Positions 9,989 to 19,695 of a DNA stretch of 64,000 bases are shown in pieces. Every line of letters starts with the position of its first letter. The first letter of the stretch is position 1. The notes under the pieces are model-generated. The model ran no database searches. It had not been told where the DNA came from and saw only the letters and a list, made by a program, of their open reading frames with translations. The DNA lies in the NCBI GenBank assembly GCA_013362785.1, contig JABFVM010000035.1, positions 62,001 through 126,000 on the forward strand. Reading direction: 5' to 3'. The position numbers and the translations under genes are program-made. This DNA is from Streptomyces sp. GTDB lineage: Bacteria; Actinomycetota; Actinomycetes; Streptomycetales; Streptomycetaceae.

Positions 9989-12900
9989 TCAGGCGAGTTC
10001 CACGAGCAGGTCGCCGCCCTCGACCTGCTGGATGCGGTTGATGGCCAGCCTGGCCACCCGCCCGGACTTCGCGGCGGTGATCGAGGCCTCCATCTTCATC
10101 GCCTCGATGGTGGCCACCGTGGCACCGGCCTCCACCTCGTCCCCCTCGGCGACCGTGAGGGTCACCACGCCGGCGAACGGCGCCGCGACATGACCGGGGT
10201 TGGCCCGGTCGGCCTTCTCCGTCACCGGGACGTCCGAGGCGGCGGCGCGGTCACGGACCTGGATCGGCCGCAACTGGCCGTTCAGGGACGACATCACGGT
10301 GCGCATCCCGCGCTCGTCCGCGTCGCCGATCGCCTGCAGCTCGATCAGCAGCCGCACACCGCGTTCGAGGTCGACGGCGTACTCCTTGCCCGGACGCAGC
10401 CCGTAGAAGAAGTCCTTGCTGTCCAGCACGCTGGTGTCGCCGTAGGTGTCCCGGTGCGTGTCGAACTCGCGCGTCGGGGCCGGGAACAGCAGCCGGTTGA
10501 GCGTCGCCCGCCGGTCCTTGGCCAGCCCCTCGCGGTCGTCGGCGGCAAGTTCCTGCACCGGCTTGGCCTCGGCGCGGCCCTGCAGCGCCTTGCTGCGGAA
10601 CGGCTCGGGCCAGCCGCCGGGCGGGGTGCCCAGTTCGCCGCGCAGGAAGCCGATGACGGAGTCGGGGATGTCGAAGCGGTCCGGCTCCCCCTCGAAGTCC
10701 TCCGGGGAGACACCGGCGCCCACCAGGTGCAGCGCCAGGTCGCCGACCACCTTGGACGACGGGGTGACCTTCACCAGACGGCCCAGCATCCGGTCGGCGG
10801 CGGCGTACATCGCCTCGATCTCCTCGAAGCGGTCGCCCAGGCCCAGCGCGATCGCCTGGGTGCGCAGGTTGGAGAGCTGCCCGCCCGGGATCTCGTGGTG
10901 GTAGACGCGGCCGGTCGGCGAGGCCAGGCCCGCCTCGAAGGGGGCGTAGACCTTGCGGACGCTCTCCCAGTACGGCTCCAGGTCGCCGACGGCCTGGAGG
11001 TCGAGGCCGGTGGGCCGCTCGGAGTGGTCGGTCGCGGCCACGATCGCGGACAGCGACGGCTGTGAGGTGGTGCCCGCCATGGAGGCCACCGCCCCGTCCA
11101 CCGCGTCCGCCCCGGCCTGGATGGCGGCCAGGTAGGTGGCGAGCTGGCCGCCCGCGGTGTCGTGGGTGTGGATGTGCACCGGCAGGTCGAACTCCCGGCG
11201 CAGGGCCGACACCAGCTTCGCCGCGGCCGGTGCCCGCAGCAGACCGGCCATGTCCTTGACGGCCAGCACATGGGCGCCCGCGTCCACGATCTGCTCGGCG
11301 AGCCGCAGGTAGTAGTCCAGCGTGTACAGCCGCTCCGCCGGATCCGACAGGTCGGAGGTGTAGCACAGGGCCACCTCCGCGACGGCCGTTCCGGTGTCCC
11401 GTACGGCCTCGATGGCGGGCCGCATCTGGTCGACGTCGTTCAGGGCGTCGAAGATACGGAAGATGTCGATGCCGGTGGCGGCGGCCTCGTGCACGAAGGC
11501 GTCGGTCACCTCGGTGGGATAGGGCGTGTAGCCCACGGTGTTGCGGCCGCGCAGCAGCATCTGCAGGCAGATGTTCGGCGCCGCCTCCCGCAGGGCGGCC
11601 AGCCGCTCCCACGGGTCCTCCGCGAGGAAGCGCAGGGCGACGTCGTAGGTCGCGCCGCCCCAGCACTCCAGGGACAGCAGCTGGGGCAGGGTGCGGGCCA
11701 CCACGGGGGCGACGGCGAGCATGTCCTTGGTGCGCACCCGGGTGGCGAGCAGCGACTGGTGGGCGTCGCGGAACGTGGTGTCGGTGACGCCGATGGTCGG
11801 CGAGGCGCGCAGCCAGCGGGCGAAGCCCTCGGGGCCGAGTTCGGCGAGCTTCTGCCGGGACCCGGCGGGGGGCTCACCGGCCGGCAGCGCGGGCACCTTG
11901 GTCAGCGGGTCGAGCAGGTCGGGCCGTTCACCGTGCGGCTTGTTGACGGTGACGTCGGCCAGGTAGGTGAGCAGCTTCGTGCCGCGGTCGGCGGAGTGGC
12001 GGGCGGTGAGCAGATGCGGGCGCTGCTCGATGAACGAGGTGGTGACCCGGCCGGCCTGGAAGTCGGGGTCGTCCAGCACCGCTTGCAGGAAGGGGATGTT
12101 GGTGGCCACACCGCGGATGCGGAACTCGGCCACGGCACGCCGGGCACGCCCGACCGCGGTGCTGAAGTCCCGGCCCCGGCAGGTCAGCTTCACCAGCATC
12201 GAGTCGAAGTGGGCGCTGATCTCCGTACCGGCGTGGGTGGTGCCGCCGTCGAGCCGGATGCCGGAGCCGCCCGGCGAGCGGTAGGCGCTGATGCGGCCGG
12301 TGTCGGGACGGAAGCCGTTGGCCGGGTCCTCGGTGGTGATACGGCACTGGAGGGCGGCGCCGCGCAGGGTGACGGTCTCCTGGGCGAGGCCGAGGTCGGC
12401 CAGGGTCTCGCCGGCGGCGATGCGCAGCTGCGACTGCACCAGGTCGACGTCGGTGACCTCCTCGGTGACCGTGTGCTCGACCTGGATGCGCGGGTTCATC
12501 TCGATGAAGACGTGGTTGCCCTCGCGGTCGAGGAGGAACTCGACGGTGCCGGCGTTGCGGTAGCCGATCTGCCGGGCGAAGCGCACCGCGTCGGCGCAGA
12601 TCCGGTCGCGCAGCTCCGGGTCGAGGTTCGGCGCGGGCGCCAGCTCGATCACCTTCTGGTGGCGGCGCTGCACCGAACAGTCCCGCTCGAAGAGGTGGAT
12701 GACGTTGCCCTGCCCGTCGGCGAGGATCTGCACCTCGATGTGGCGGGGCTCGACGACGGCCTTCTCCAGGAAGACGGTCGCGTCGCCGAACGCGGACGCC
12801 GCCTCGCGGGACGCCGCCTCGATGGACTCCCGCAGCTGGGCGGGCTCCTCGACGCGGCGCATACCGCGCCCGCCGCCGCCCGCGACGGCCTTGACGAACA

Positions 12901-13363
12901 CCGGGAACCCGATGTCCTCGGCGGCCCGGACCAGCTCGTCAACGTCGTTGGACGGCGCCGAGGATCCCAGCACCGGCACGCCCGCCTCCCGTGCGGCGGC
13001 CACCGCGCGGGCCTTGTTCCCGGTCAGCTCCAGGATGTCCGCGCTCGGTCCGACGAACGTGATGCCCGCCTCTTCGCAGGCGCGGGCCAGATCGGGGTTC
13101 TCGGACAGGAAGCCGTAACCCGGGTAGACGGCGTCCGCCCCCGCACGGCGCGCCGCACGGACGATCTCCTCCACCGAGAGATACGCCCGCACCGGATGTC
13201 CCGGTTGACCGATCTCATAGGCCTCGTCGGCCTTCAGCCGGTGCAGGGAGTTGCGGTCCTCGTGCGGGAAGACGGCGACGGTGCGCGAGCCCAGCTCGTA
13301 GCCTGCGCGGAACGCGCGAATCGCGATCTCACCGCGGTTGGCGACCAGCACCTTGCGGAACAT
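9989..13363 (-). CDS. pyc: Pyruvate carboxylase
   Basis: 1124 aa; biotin carboxylase, carboxyltransferase (GVTDTTFRDAHQSLLATRVRTKDM) and biotinyl (EAMKMEA) domains. Confidence 0.96.
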   Translation of the reverse strand: MFRKVLVANRGEIAIRAFRAGYELGSRTVAVFPHEDRNSLHRLKADEAYEIGQPGHPVRAYLSVEEIVRAARRAGADAVYPGYGFLSENPDLARACEEAGITFVGPSADILELTGNKARAVAAAREAGVPVLGSSAPSNDVDELVRAAEDIGFPVFVKAVAGGGGRGMRRVEEPAQLRESIEAASREAASAFGDATVFLEKAVVEPRHIEVQILADGQGNVIHLFERDCSVQRRHQKVIELAPAPNLDPELRDRICADAVRFARQIGYRNAGTVEFLLDREGNHVFIEMNPRIQVEHTVTEEVTDVDLVQSQLRIAAGETLADLGLAQETVTLRGAALQCRITTEDPANGFRPDTGRISAYRSPGGSGIRLDGGTTHAGTEISAHFDSMLVKLTCRGRDFSTAVGRARRAVAEFRIRGVATNIPFLQAVLDDPDFQAGRVTTSFIEQRPHLLTARHSADRGTKLLTYLADVTVNKPHGERPDLLDPLTKVPALPAGEPPAGSRQKLAELGPEGFARWLRASPTIGVTDTTFRDAHQSLLATRVRTKDMLAVAPVVARTLPQLLSLECWGGATYDVALRFLAEDPWERLAALREAAPNICLQMLLRGRNTVGYTPYPTEVTDAFVHEAAATGIDIFRIFDALNDVDQMRPAIEAVRDTGTAVAEVALCYTSDLSDPAERLYTLDYYLRLAEQIVDAGAHVLAVKDMAGLLRAPAAAKLVSALRREFDLPVHIHTHDTAGGQLATYLAAIQAGADAVDGAVASMAGTTSQPSLSAIVAATDHSERPTGLDLQAVGDLEPYWESVRKVYAPFEAGLASPTGRVYHHEIPGGQLSNLRTQAIALGLGDRFEEIEAMYAAADRMLGRLVKVTPSSKVVGDLALHLVGAGVSPEDFEGEPDRFDIPDSVIGFLRGELGTPPGGWPEPFRSKALQGRAEAKPVQELAADDREGLAKDRRATLNRLLFPAPTREFDTHRDTYGDTSVLDSKDFFYGLRPGKEYAVDLERGVRLLIELQAIGDADERGMRTVMSSLNGQLRPIQVRDRAAASDVPVTEKADRANPGHVAAPFAGVVTLTVAEGDEVEAGATVATIEAMKMEASITAAKSGRVARLAINRIQQVEGGDLLVELA

Positions 13364-13393
13364 TCTGGATCCCTTCAGCCTGCCGGTGACTGA

Positions 13394-13502
13394 GAGCCTG
13401 TGAACAAACCCCCGTCGTCCGCCCGAAGGGCGGGCGCTGCGGCAATATTGTGAGCGTGCGTGCCGGGCGTCGCAGCGCAGGCGGGGGTTTGTTCACAGGC
13501 TC
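13394..13502. mobile_element. MITE-like element, full copy (109 bp)
   Basis: Perfect inverted repeats GAGCCTGTGAACAAACCCCCG / CGGGGGTTTGTTCACAGGCTC; second, shorter copy at 18488-18538. Confidence 0.65.
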
Positions 13503-13652
13503 TGCAGCACCCATGGTGTCGGCGACAAGTGACTCACGCCATGTGAGCCCGGCCACTTATCGATGATCGATCAGACAGTCGTTGGCGGCCGGACAGGCCT
13601 AGGCTGTCCTTGAGCCTCCTGTGGTCAAGGGTCTTGTGAGCGAGGTGCCCTG

Positions 13653-15746
13653 ATGACCAGCGCGAGTCACCGCGGTGCACGTGCCCACGACGCGATCGGC
13701 GAAACGCCGGACCGGCGTGGGTCCGCGGTCGGGCATGCGGGGGTGGCGGGACACGCGGGGGTGTTCCAGGACCTGCTCCCGCTGGCGCTCTGGGTCGTCG
13801 ACGCCGACGGGCGCCTGGTCCAGTGGTCGCTGGCCGCGCGGGACCTCCTGGGGCACACGCCGGAGCAGGTCCTGGGGCAGGACGCCAGTCGCGTACTCGT
13901 ACCCGAGGAGAACCTGGGGCTGGCCGACCGTCTGGCACGGACGGTGCGGACGGGGGCGGCGGTGGTCGCACGGCTGCCGGTCCGGCATCGCGACGGGACC
14001 GTGGTCGAGATGGAGATGTGGCACTGCCCCCTCGCGGATGTGCGGGGGCGTACAGGCGTACTGGCCATCGCGGCGGAGACGTCCGCCGTGGAGCGGATGC
14101 GGGATGCGCTGGCCGCGCTGGAGGGACTCTTCACCCAGTCGCCGATCGGCCTGGCCATGCTCGGCCCCGACCTGCGCTTCCTTCGGGTCAACGAGGCGCT
14201 GGCGCGGATGGACGGCGTGCCGGTGGCGGAGCACGTCGGCAGAAGCGTGACCGAGGTCGCCCCCGGCGCCGGTGCGCTGGAGTCGGTGATGCGGCAGGTC
14301 CTCGACCGGGGCGAGGCGGTGGTGGACTTCCGCCACACCTCCGCGACGGCGGACCCGGAACGGCAGCGGACGTGGTCCTGCTCCTACGCCCCGTTGCTCG
14401 GCGGGGCCGACCAGCGGGTGGGGGTGATCGCTTCGCTGATCGACATCACGGAGGGGCAGCGCGCCCATCTGGAGGCGGAGCGGGCACGGCGGCGGCTCGC
14501 GCTGCTGGCGGAGGCGGGCACGCAGATGGGCTCCACGCTGGATCTGACGCAGACCGCGCAGGAGGTGGTCCGCGTACTGGTGCCCCGGCTGGCCGACTCC
14601 GCCGACGTCCAGTTGCTGGAGGAGACCATGGCCCCGGACGAGACCGCCGCGTCCGCCCACGGCGTGGCCCGCCGGGCCGCGGCGGCCTTCACCGATCCGG
14701 CCGCGCCCGCCGACCACCTCATGGTCGGCATGACCATGCAGGTGCCGCCCGGCTCGGTGTACGAACAGGTCATCAGCGCCGGGCGTCCCATGAACCTCTA
14801 CCTGAGCGACATCGGCCCGCTGATCCCCGGCCCCGACGCCGAACAGCTGCGCGAGTATCTGTACGCCCACGTGGGCGCCGCGCGTCTGGTCCCGCTGGTG
14901 GCCCGGGGCACCGTGCTCGGCGCGGTGGTGGTCACCCGCACCCGCGGCCGGGAACCGTTCGACGACCAGGACACCCTGCTGATCGACGAGCTGGTCGCCC
15001 GGGCGGCGCTGAACATAGACAACGCGCGCATGTACGGCCGGGAACGCGACGCGGCGCTCACCCTGCAGCGCAGCCTGATGAACCCCTCCCTGCCCAGCGT
15101 CCACGGACTGGAGCTCACCGGGCGCTATCTGCCGGCCGGTGACCACGAGGTCGGCGGCGACTGGTTCGACGCGATCGCCCTGCCGGGCGGCCGGACCGGA
15201 CTGGTGATCGGGGACGTGATGGGGCACGGCATCCACGCGGCGGCGGTCATGGGCCAGCTGCGCACCGCCGTACGGACCCTGGCACGCCGGGACACCCCGC
15301 CCGACCAGCTGCTGCGCTACCTGGACGCCGCCGTGGCGGACCTGGGCGACAACGAGATGGCCACCTGCCTCTACGCCGTGCACTATCCGGTCACCGGCGA
15401 ATGCCTGATCGCCAGGGCCGGTCACCCGCCTCCAGTGATCGCCGACGAACGGGGAGACGTCGAGTTCCTGGACGGGCCCGCGGGGCCGCCGCTGGGCGTG
15501 GGCAGGCAGGACTGCGAACTGCAGCAGACGGTCCTCGCGCCCCGCAGTCTCCTGGTCATCTACACCGACGGTCTGATCGAGACCCGCGGCACCGACCTCG
15601 ACCACGGCATGCGCCGTCTGGCCCAGGCGCTACGGCACCCCGGCCGCCCCCTGGAGAAAGTCTGCGACGACCTCCTGGCCCACGTCATGCCCGAGGTGGC
15701 GGACGACGACGTGGCCGTACTCCTGGCACGGGCACAGCCCGGCTGA
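13653..15746 (+). CDS. PAS/GAF domain PP2C-type (SpoIIE) serine phosphatase
   Basis: Two PAS-like domains, GAF region, GGDWFDAIALPGGRTGLVIGDVMGHG SpoIIE motif. Confidence 0.9.
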   Translation: MTSASHRGARAHDAIGETPDRRGSAVGHAGVAGHAGVFQDLLPLALWVVDADGRLVQWSLAARDLLGHTPEQVLGQDASRVLVPEENLGLADRLARTVRTGAAVVARLPVRHRDGTVVEMEMWHCPLADVRGRTGVLAIAAETSAVERMRDALAALEGLFTQSPIGLAMLGPDLRFLRVNEALARMDGVPVAEHVGRSVTEVAPGAGALESVMRQVLDRGEAVVDFRHTSATADPERQRTWSCSYAPLLGGADQRVGVIASLIDITEGQRAHLEAERARRRLALLAEAGTQMGSTLDLTQTAQEVVRVLVPRLADSADVQLLEETMAPDETAASAHGVARRAAAAFTDPAAPADHLMVGMTMQVPPGSVYEQVISAGRPMNLYLSDIGPLIPGPDAEQLREYLYAHVGAARLVPLVARGTVLGAVVVTRTRGREPFDDQDTLLIDELVARAALNIDNARMYGRERDAALTLQRSLMNPSLPSVHGLELTGRYLPAGDHEVGGDWFDAIALPGGRTGLVIGDVMGHGIHAAAVMGQLRTAVRTLARRDTPPDQLLRYLDAAVADLGDNEMATCLYAVHYPVTGECLIARAGHPPPVIADERGDVEFLDGPAGPPLGVGRQDCELQQTVLAPRSLLVIYTDGLIETRGTDLDHGMRRLAQALRHPGRPLEKVCDDLLAHVMPEVADDDVAVLLARAQPG

Positions 15747-15917
15747 CCTCGGCCGATGTCCCCCCGAAGGCGTGCTTCGGAAGCGCGACGACAAGGCACA
15801 CGGTGGCCGTTCCACCGATACTGGAGGTCAGCCGCCGCACGGTCGGGCACTCGGAACGGCAGCCACGCCCCGGGCGCCCCGCCCGGGGCCCCGCGAACGG
15901 TGCGAGATGGGTGGGCG

Positions 15918-18362
15918 ATGCAGGACACATCCCCTACGACGCTCAGCGAGAGCCCGGAGGATCCGTTCTCGATCCACCAGTCCGCGTCCGCCGTCCTGGA
16001 CGGCCGCGGAAGGATCGTCGCCTGGAGCGCACAGGCCACCATGCTCCTCGGATACCCGGCCGAGGAGGTGCTGGGCCGTCCTGTGCGCGAGGTCCTCGTC
16101 GAGCACGGGGACGAGGACCTGGTCGCCGAGGCGACGACCGCGTGTCTGCGGGAAGGCGGCTGGTTCGGGCTGCTGCCGGTCCGGCACCACGCGGGGCACC
16201 GCCTGTATGTGGGCTTCAGGGCCCGCAAGGTGCAGCGGATGGACTCCGCCGTCGAGTGGCTTCTCATCGGCTCGCTCGCCGAGGACATCCTGCAGTGGGA
16301 CATCGACCGGGCCGTGCTGGACGGCTTCTTCCGCCGGTCCCCGGTCGGTGTCACGGTGCTCGGCCCGGACCTGCGCATTCTGCGGGTGAACCGGGCGATC
16401 GCGCGGTTCGGCGGGCTGCCGTCGGAGGCGTACCGCGGGCTGCGTACCGCCGACTTCCTGCTCGGCCCCGACACGGAACTGATCGAGGAACGGCTCCGGG
16501 GCGTTCTGGAGACGGGCCGGCCGCTGATCTTCGCCGAGCAGCGCTGCCGACTGCTGCAGAACCCCCGGAGCGAGCTGATCGTCTCCGTGTCCGCCTTCCG
16601 GATGGAGGACCCCTCCGGCAGGGTGCTGGGCGTCACCGAGATCGTCGAGGACGTCACCGACCGCCACCGCGCCCGGCACCGACTGGCGCTGCTCAACGAG
16701 GCGGGCACCAGGATCGGCAGCACCCTGGACGTGGCCAAGACGGCGCGTGAGCTGGCCGAGGTGGCGGTTCCCGCGCTCGCCGACGCGGTCTCGGTGGATC
16801 TGCTGGAACCCGTGCCGCGTGGGGAGGAGCCGGCGCCCGACGCCAGGGGCCCGCTGCACAGGATGGCGGTCCGCAGCATCCGGCCCGAGACGCTGGAGGT
16901 GATGTATCCCGAGGGCCAGCTGTTCTCCTTCCCCGAGGACACCGCGCCGACGCGCTGCCTGGCCGAGCGGCGCCCGGTCCTGGACCCCCTCCTGGAAGGC
17001 AACCGCGGCTGGTTCTCGGCCGAGCCGGAGCGGACCGAGAAGGCGCTCGCGCTGGGCGTCCACTCGCTGATGGTGGTGCCGCTCGCCGCGCGCGGAGCCG
17101 TCCTCGGCCTGGTCTGCCTGTGGCGCTCGCAGCGGCCGGAGCCGTTCGAGGCGGACGACCTCACCCTGGCGGAGGAGTTCGCGGCGAAGGCCGCGGTCAG
17201 CATCGACAACGCCCGCCGCTACACCCAGCAGCGCCAGGCCGCCGAGGCCCTGCAGCGCAGTCTGCTGCCGAGCGAGGTGCCCGAGCACCCGGCGGTCGAG
17301 ACGGCCCACCGCTATCTGCCCGCGCAGGCATCCACCGGTGTCGGCGGCGACTGGTTCGACGTGATCCCGCTGTCCGGGCTGCGTGTCGCGCTGGTCGTCG
17401 GGGACGTGGTCGGCCACGGCATGCACGCCTCGGCCACCATGGGGCGCCTGCGTGCCGCCGTACGCACCCTGGCACACCTCGACCTGGCCCCGGACGAGGT
17501 CCTCGCCCGGCTCGACGACCTGGTGGACCAGCTGGCCAACGAACAGCGGCAGACCGATGCCGGCACCCCGCAGATCGTGGGCGCGACCTGCCTGTACGCG
17601 ATCTACGATCCGGTCTCCCGGCACTGCACCCTGGCCCGCGCGGGACACCCGCCGCCGACCGTGCTGGATCCGGACGGCCGGGTGCGCCCGATCGACCTCC
17701 CCGCGGGGCCGCCGCTCGGCCTGGGCGGGCTGCCGTTCGAGTCGGCCGAGTTCGAACTGGACGAGGGCAGCCTGATCGCCCTCTACAGCGACGGCCTCCT
17801 CCTTGCCGACGACCGCGACATCGACCAGGGACTGGCCCTGCTGCGCACCGCGCTGGCCGCTCCGGCCCCTTCACTGGAGCACACCTGCAAGGCGGTGGAG
17901 GACGCGATGCTCCCCGGCCGCCCCGCCGACGACGTGGCGCTCCTGCTGGGCCGGACCCGGGTGCTCGGGGCGGAGCGGGTGGCCACCTGGGAGCTGCCGG
18001 CCGAGGCGACCGCCGCCGGCCGGGCCCGGACCCTGGTGCGGGACCGGCTGAGCGAGTGGGGGCTGGAGGAACTGGCCTTCACCACCGAACTGATCGTGAG
18101 CGAACTGGTCACCAACGCCTACCGGTATGCCGGCGGCCCGGTACTGCTGCGGCTGATCCGGGACGGCCACCTCATCTGCGAGGTCTCCGACACCAGCAGC
18201 ACCTCCCCCCACCTGCGCCAGGCCCACAGCACCGACGAGGGCGGACGCGGCCTCTTCCTGGTGGCCCAGCTCTCCGAACGGTGGGGCACGCGCTACGGCC
18301 GGAACCGGAAGACGATCTGGGCCGAGCAACCGGTGTCACCGCCACACACGCCGACATCTTGA
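15918..18362 (+). CDS. PAS/GAF-SpoIIE phosphatase with C-terminal RsbW-like HATPase domain
   Basis: GGDWFDVIPLSGLRVALVVGDVVGHG; C-terminal ELIVSELVTNAYRYAGGPVLLRL...GGRGLFLVAQLSERWG. Start set at 15918 (MQDTSPTTLSESPED). Confidence 0.9.
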   Translation: MQDTSPTTLSESPEDPFSIHQSASAVLDGRGRIVAWSAQATMLLGYPAEEVLGRPVREVLVEHGDEDLVAEATTACLREGGWFGLLPVRHHAGHRLYVGFRARKVQRMDSAVEWLLIGSLAEDILQWDIDRAVLDGFFRRSPVGVTVLGPDLRILRVNRAIARFGGLPSEAYRGLRTADFLLGPDTELIEERLRGVLETGRPLIFAEQRCRLLQNPRSELIVSVSAFRMEDPSGRVLGVTEIVEDVTDRHRARHRLALLNEAGTRIGSTLDVAKTARELAEVAVPALADAVSVDLLEPVPRGEEPAPDARGPLHRMAVRSIRPETLEVMYPEGQLFSFPEDTAPTRCLAERRPVLDPLLEGNRGWFSAEPERTEKALALGVHSLMVVPLAARGAVLGLVCLWRSQRPEPFEADDLTLAEEFAAKAAVSIDNARRYTQQRQAAEALQRSLLPSEVPEHPAVETAHRYLPAQASTGVGGDWFDVIPLSGLRVALVVGDVVGHGMHASATMGRLRAAVRTLAHLDLAPDEVLARLDDLVDQLANEQRQTDAGTPQIVGATCLYAIYDPVSRHCTLARAGHPPPTVLDPDGRVRPIDLPAGPPLGLGGLPFESAEFELDEGSLIALYSDGLLLADDRDIDQGLALLRTALAAPAPSLEHTCKAVEDAMLPGRPADDVALLLGRTRVLGAERVATWELPAEATAAGRARTLVRDRLSEWGLEELAFTTELIVSELVTNAYRYAGGPVLLRLIRDGHLICEVSDTSSTSPHLRQAHSTDEGGRGLFLVAQLSERWGTRYGRNRKTIWAEQPVSPPHTPTS

Positions 18363-18395
18363 CGCGTCACCGACAACAGTGGCTTGATGTCCCCA

Positions 18396-18409
18396 TGGGA
18401 GCGCTCCCA
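18396..18409. promoter_or_regulatory. CebR-type operator TGGGAGCGCTCCCA
   Basis: Exact 14-bp palindrome matching the known Streptomyces cello-oligosaccharide regulator (CebR) box, 51 bp upstream of the esterase ATG. Confidence 0.8.
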
Positions 18410-18460
18410 CCCATCCACGCGCAGAGCGCACTGCCGGATGCAGCCAGGGAAGGGAACACC

Positions 18461-19648
18461 ATGCGCGACACCCGCCCATCGCACTTAGAGCCTGTGAACA
18501 AACCGCCGCAGCGCAGGCGGGGGTTTGTTCACAGGCTCTTACGCCTCCTCCCGCCCCTCGGCCTGCTGGCCGCCCTGCTCCTGCCCCTCGGAGTGACCCT
18601 CGCCCCGCCGGCCTCGGCCGCCCGGGCCACGGCGCCGGTGCGCATCATGCCGTTGGGCGACTCCATCACCGGCTCGCCCGGCTGCTGGCGGGCGGTGCTC
18701 TGGAACCGGCTGCGGAGCGCCGGGTACACGGGCATCGACTTCGTCGGCACCCTCGGCCCACAGGGCTGCGGACAGCCGTACGACGGCGACAACGAGGGCC
18801 ACGGCGGCGAGCTGGTCACCAACGTGGCCGAGCAGAACCTGCTGCCGGCCCGGCTCGCGGCCACCCTGCCGGACATCGTTGTCATGCACTTCGGCACGAA
18901 CGACGTGTGGAGCGCGATCGCGCCGGATCGCATCCTCGCCGCCTACACCGAGCTGGTGGAGCAGATGCGGGCGAGCAATCCCGACATGCGGATCCTCGTC
19001 GCGCAGCTCATCCCCATGAACCCGAGCAGCTGCCCGGCCTGCGCGCAGCGCCTGATCGACCTCAACGCGCGGATCCCGGGCTGGGCCCGTACGACGTCCA
19101 CGACCCGGTCCCCGGTCACCGTGGTCGACCAGTGGACGGGCTTCGACACGGCGACCGACACCTACGACGGCGTCCACCCCAGCGCCTCCGGCGACGACAA
19201 GATCGCCGCCCGCTGGTATCCGGCGCTGGCCGCGCTGCTCGACGCGGGCTCGGGGGATCCGGGCGATCCCGGAGATCCGGGTGACCCGGGCGATCCGGGC
19301 GATCCGGGTGACCCTGGCGACCCGCCCGCCTGTGCCGCGTACTTTCGCGTCGTGTCCGTCTGGCAGGGCGGCTACCAGGGCGAGGTGACGGTGACCAACG
19401 CGTCCGGCTCCCCCGTCCCGGGCTGGACGGCGACGGTCGTACCGGCCGGCGGCGCCCGCCTCACCCAGGTCTGGAACGGCACGCTCGGCGTGGGCGCCGA
19501 CGGGACGCCGACCGTCGTCAACGCGTCGTGGAACGGCACGTTGGCACCCGGCGCGAGCGCGAGTTTCGGCTTCATCGCCAGTACCCCGGCAACGGCCGGC
19601 GCTCCGTCGGCGACTGTCAGTTGCACGGCGCGCGCCGCGTCATCCTGA
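18461..19648 (+). CDS. Secreted SGNH/GDSL esterase with GDP-repeat linker and C-terminal CBM2
   Basis: IMPLGDSIT block I, GTND block III, DGVHPS block V; CBM2-like CAAYFRVVSVWQGGYQGEVTVTNAS. Confidence 0.88.
   Translation: MRDTRPSHLEPVNKPPQRRRGFVHRLLRLLPPLGLLAALLLPLGVTLAPPASAARATAPVRIMPLGDSITGSPGCWRAVLWNRLRSAGYTGIDFVGTLGPQGCGQPYDGDNEGHGGELVTNVAEQNLLPARLAATLPDIVVMHFGTNDVWSAIAPDRILAAYTELVEQMRASNPDMRILVAQLIPMNPSSCPACAQRLIDLNARIPGWARTTSTTRSPVTVVDQWTGFDTATDTYDGVHPSASGDDKIAARWYPALAALLDAGSGDPGDPGDPGDPGDPGDPGDPGDPPACAAYFRVVSVWQGGYQGEVTVTNASGSPVPGWTATVVPAGGARLTQVWNGTLGVGADGTPTVVNASWNGTLAPGASASFGFIASTPATAGAPSATVSCTARAASS
18488..18538. mobile_element. MITE-like element, 51-bp deletion derivative, inserted inside the esterase coding sequence with 3-bp TTA duplication
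   Basis: Same termini as 13394-13502; flanked by TTA at 18485-18487 and 18539-18541. Confidence 0.7.
19253..19324 (+). repeat. 9-bp tandem repeat x8 encoding the (Gly-Asp-Pro)8 linker
   Basis: GGNGAYCCN repeated in frame between catalytic domain and CBM2. Confidence 0.9.
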
Positions 19649-19695
19649 CGCACCGTCACCCCTTCTCAACCTTCTTCTCAACCTTCGGAGCCGCC

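Noticed and set aside
11162-13393. 743-aa + strand ORF
   Set aside because: Antisense to pyruvate carboxylase.
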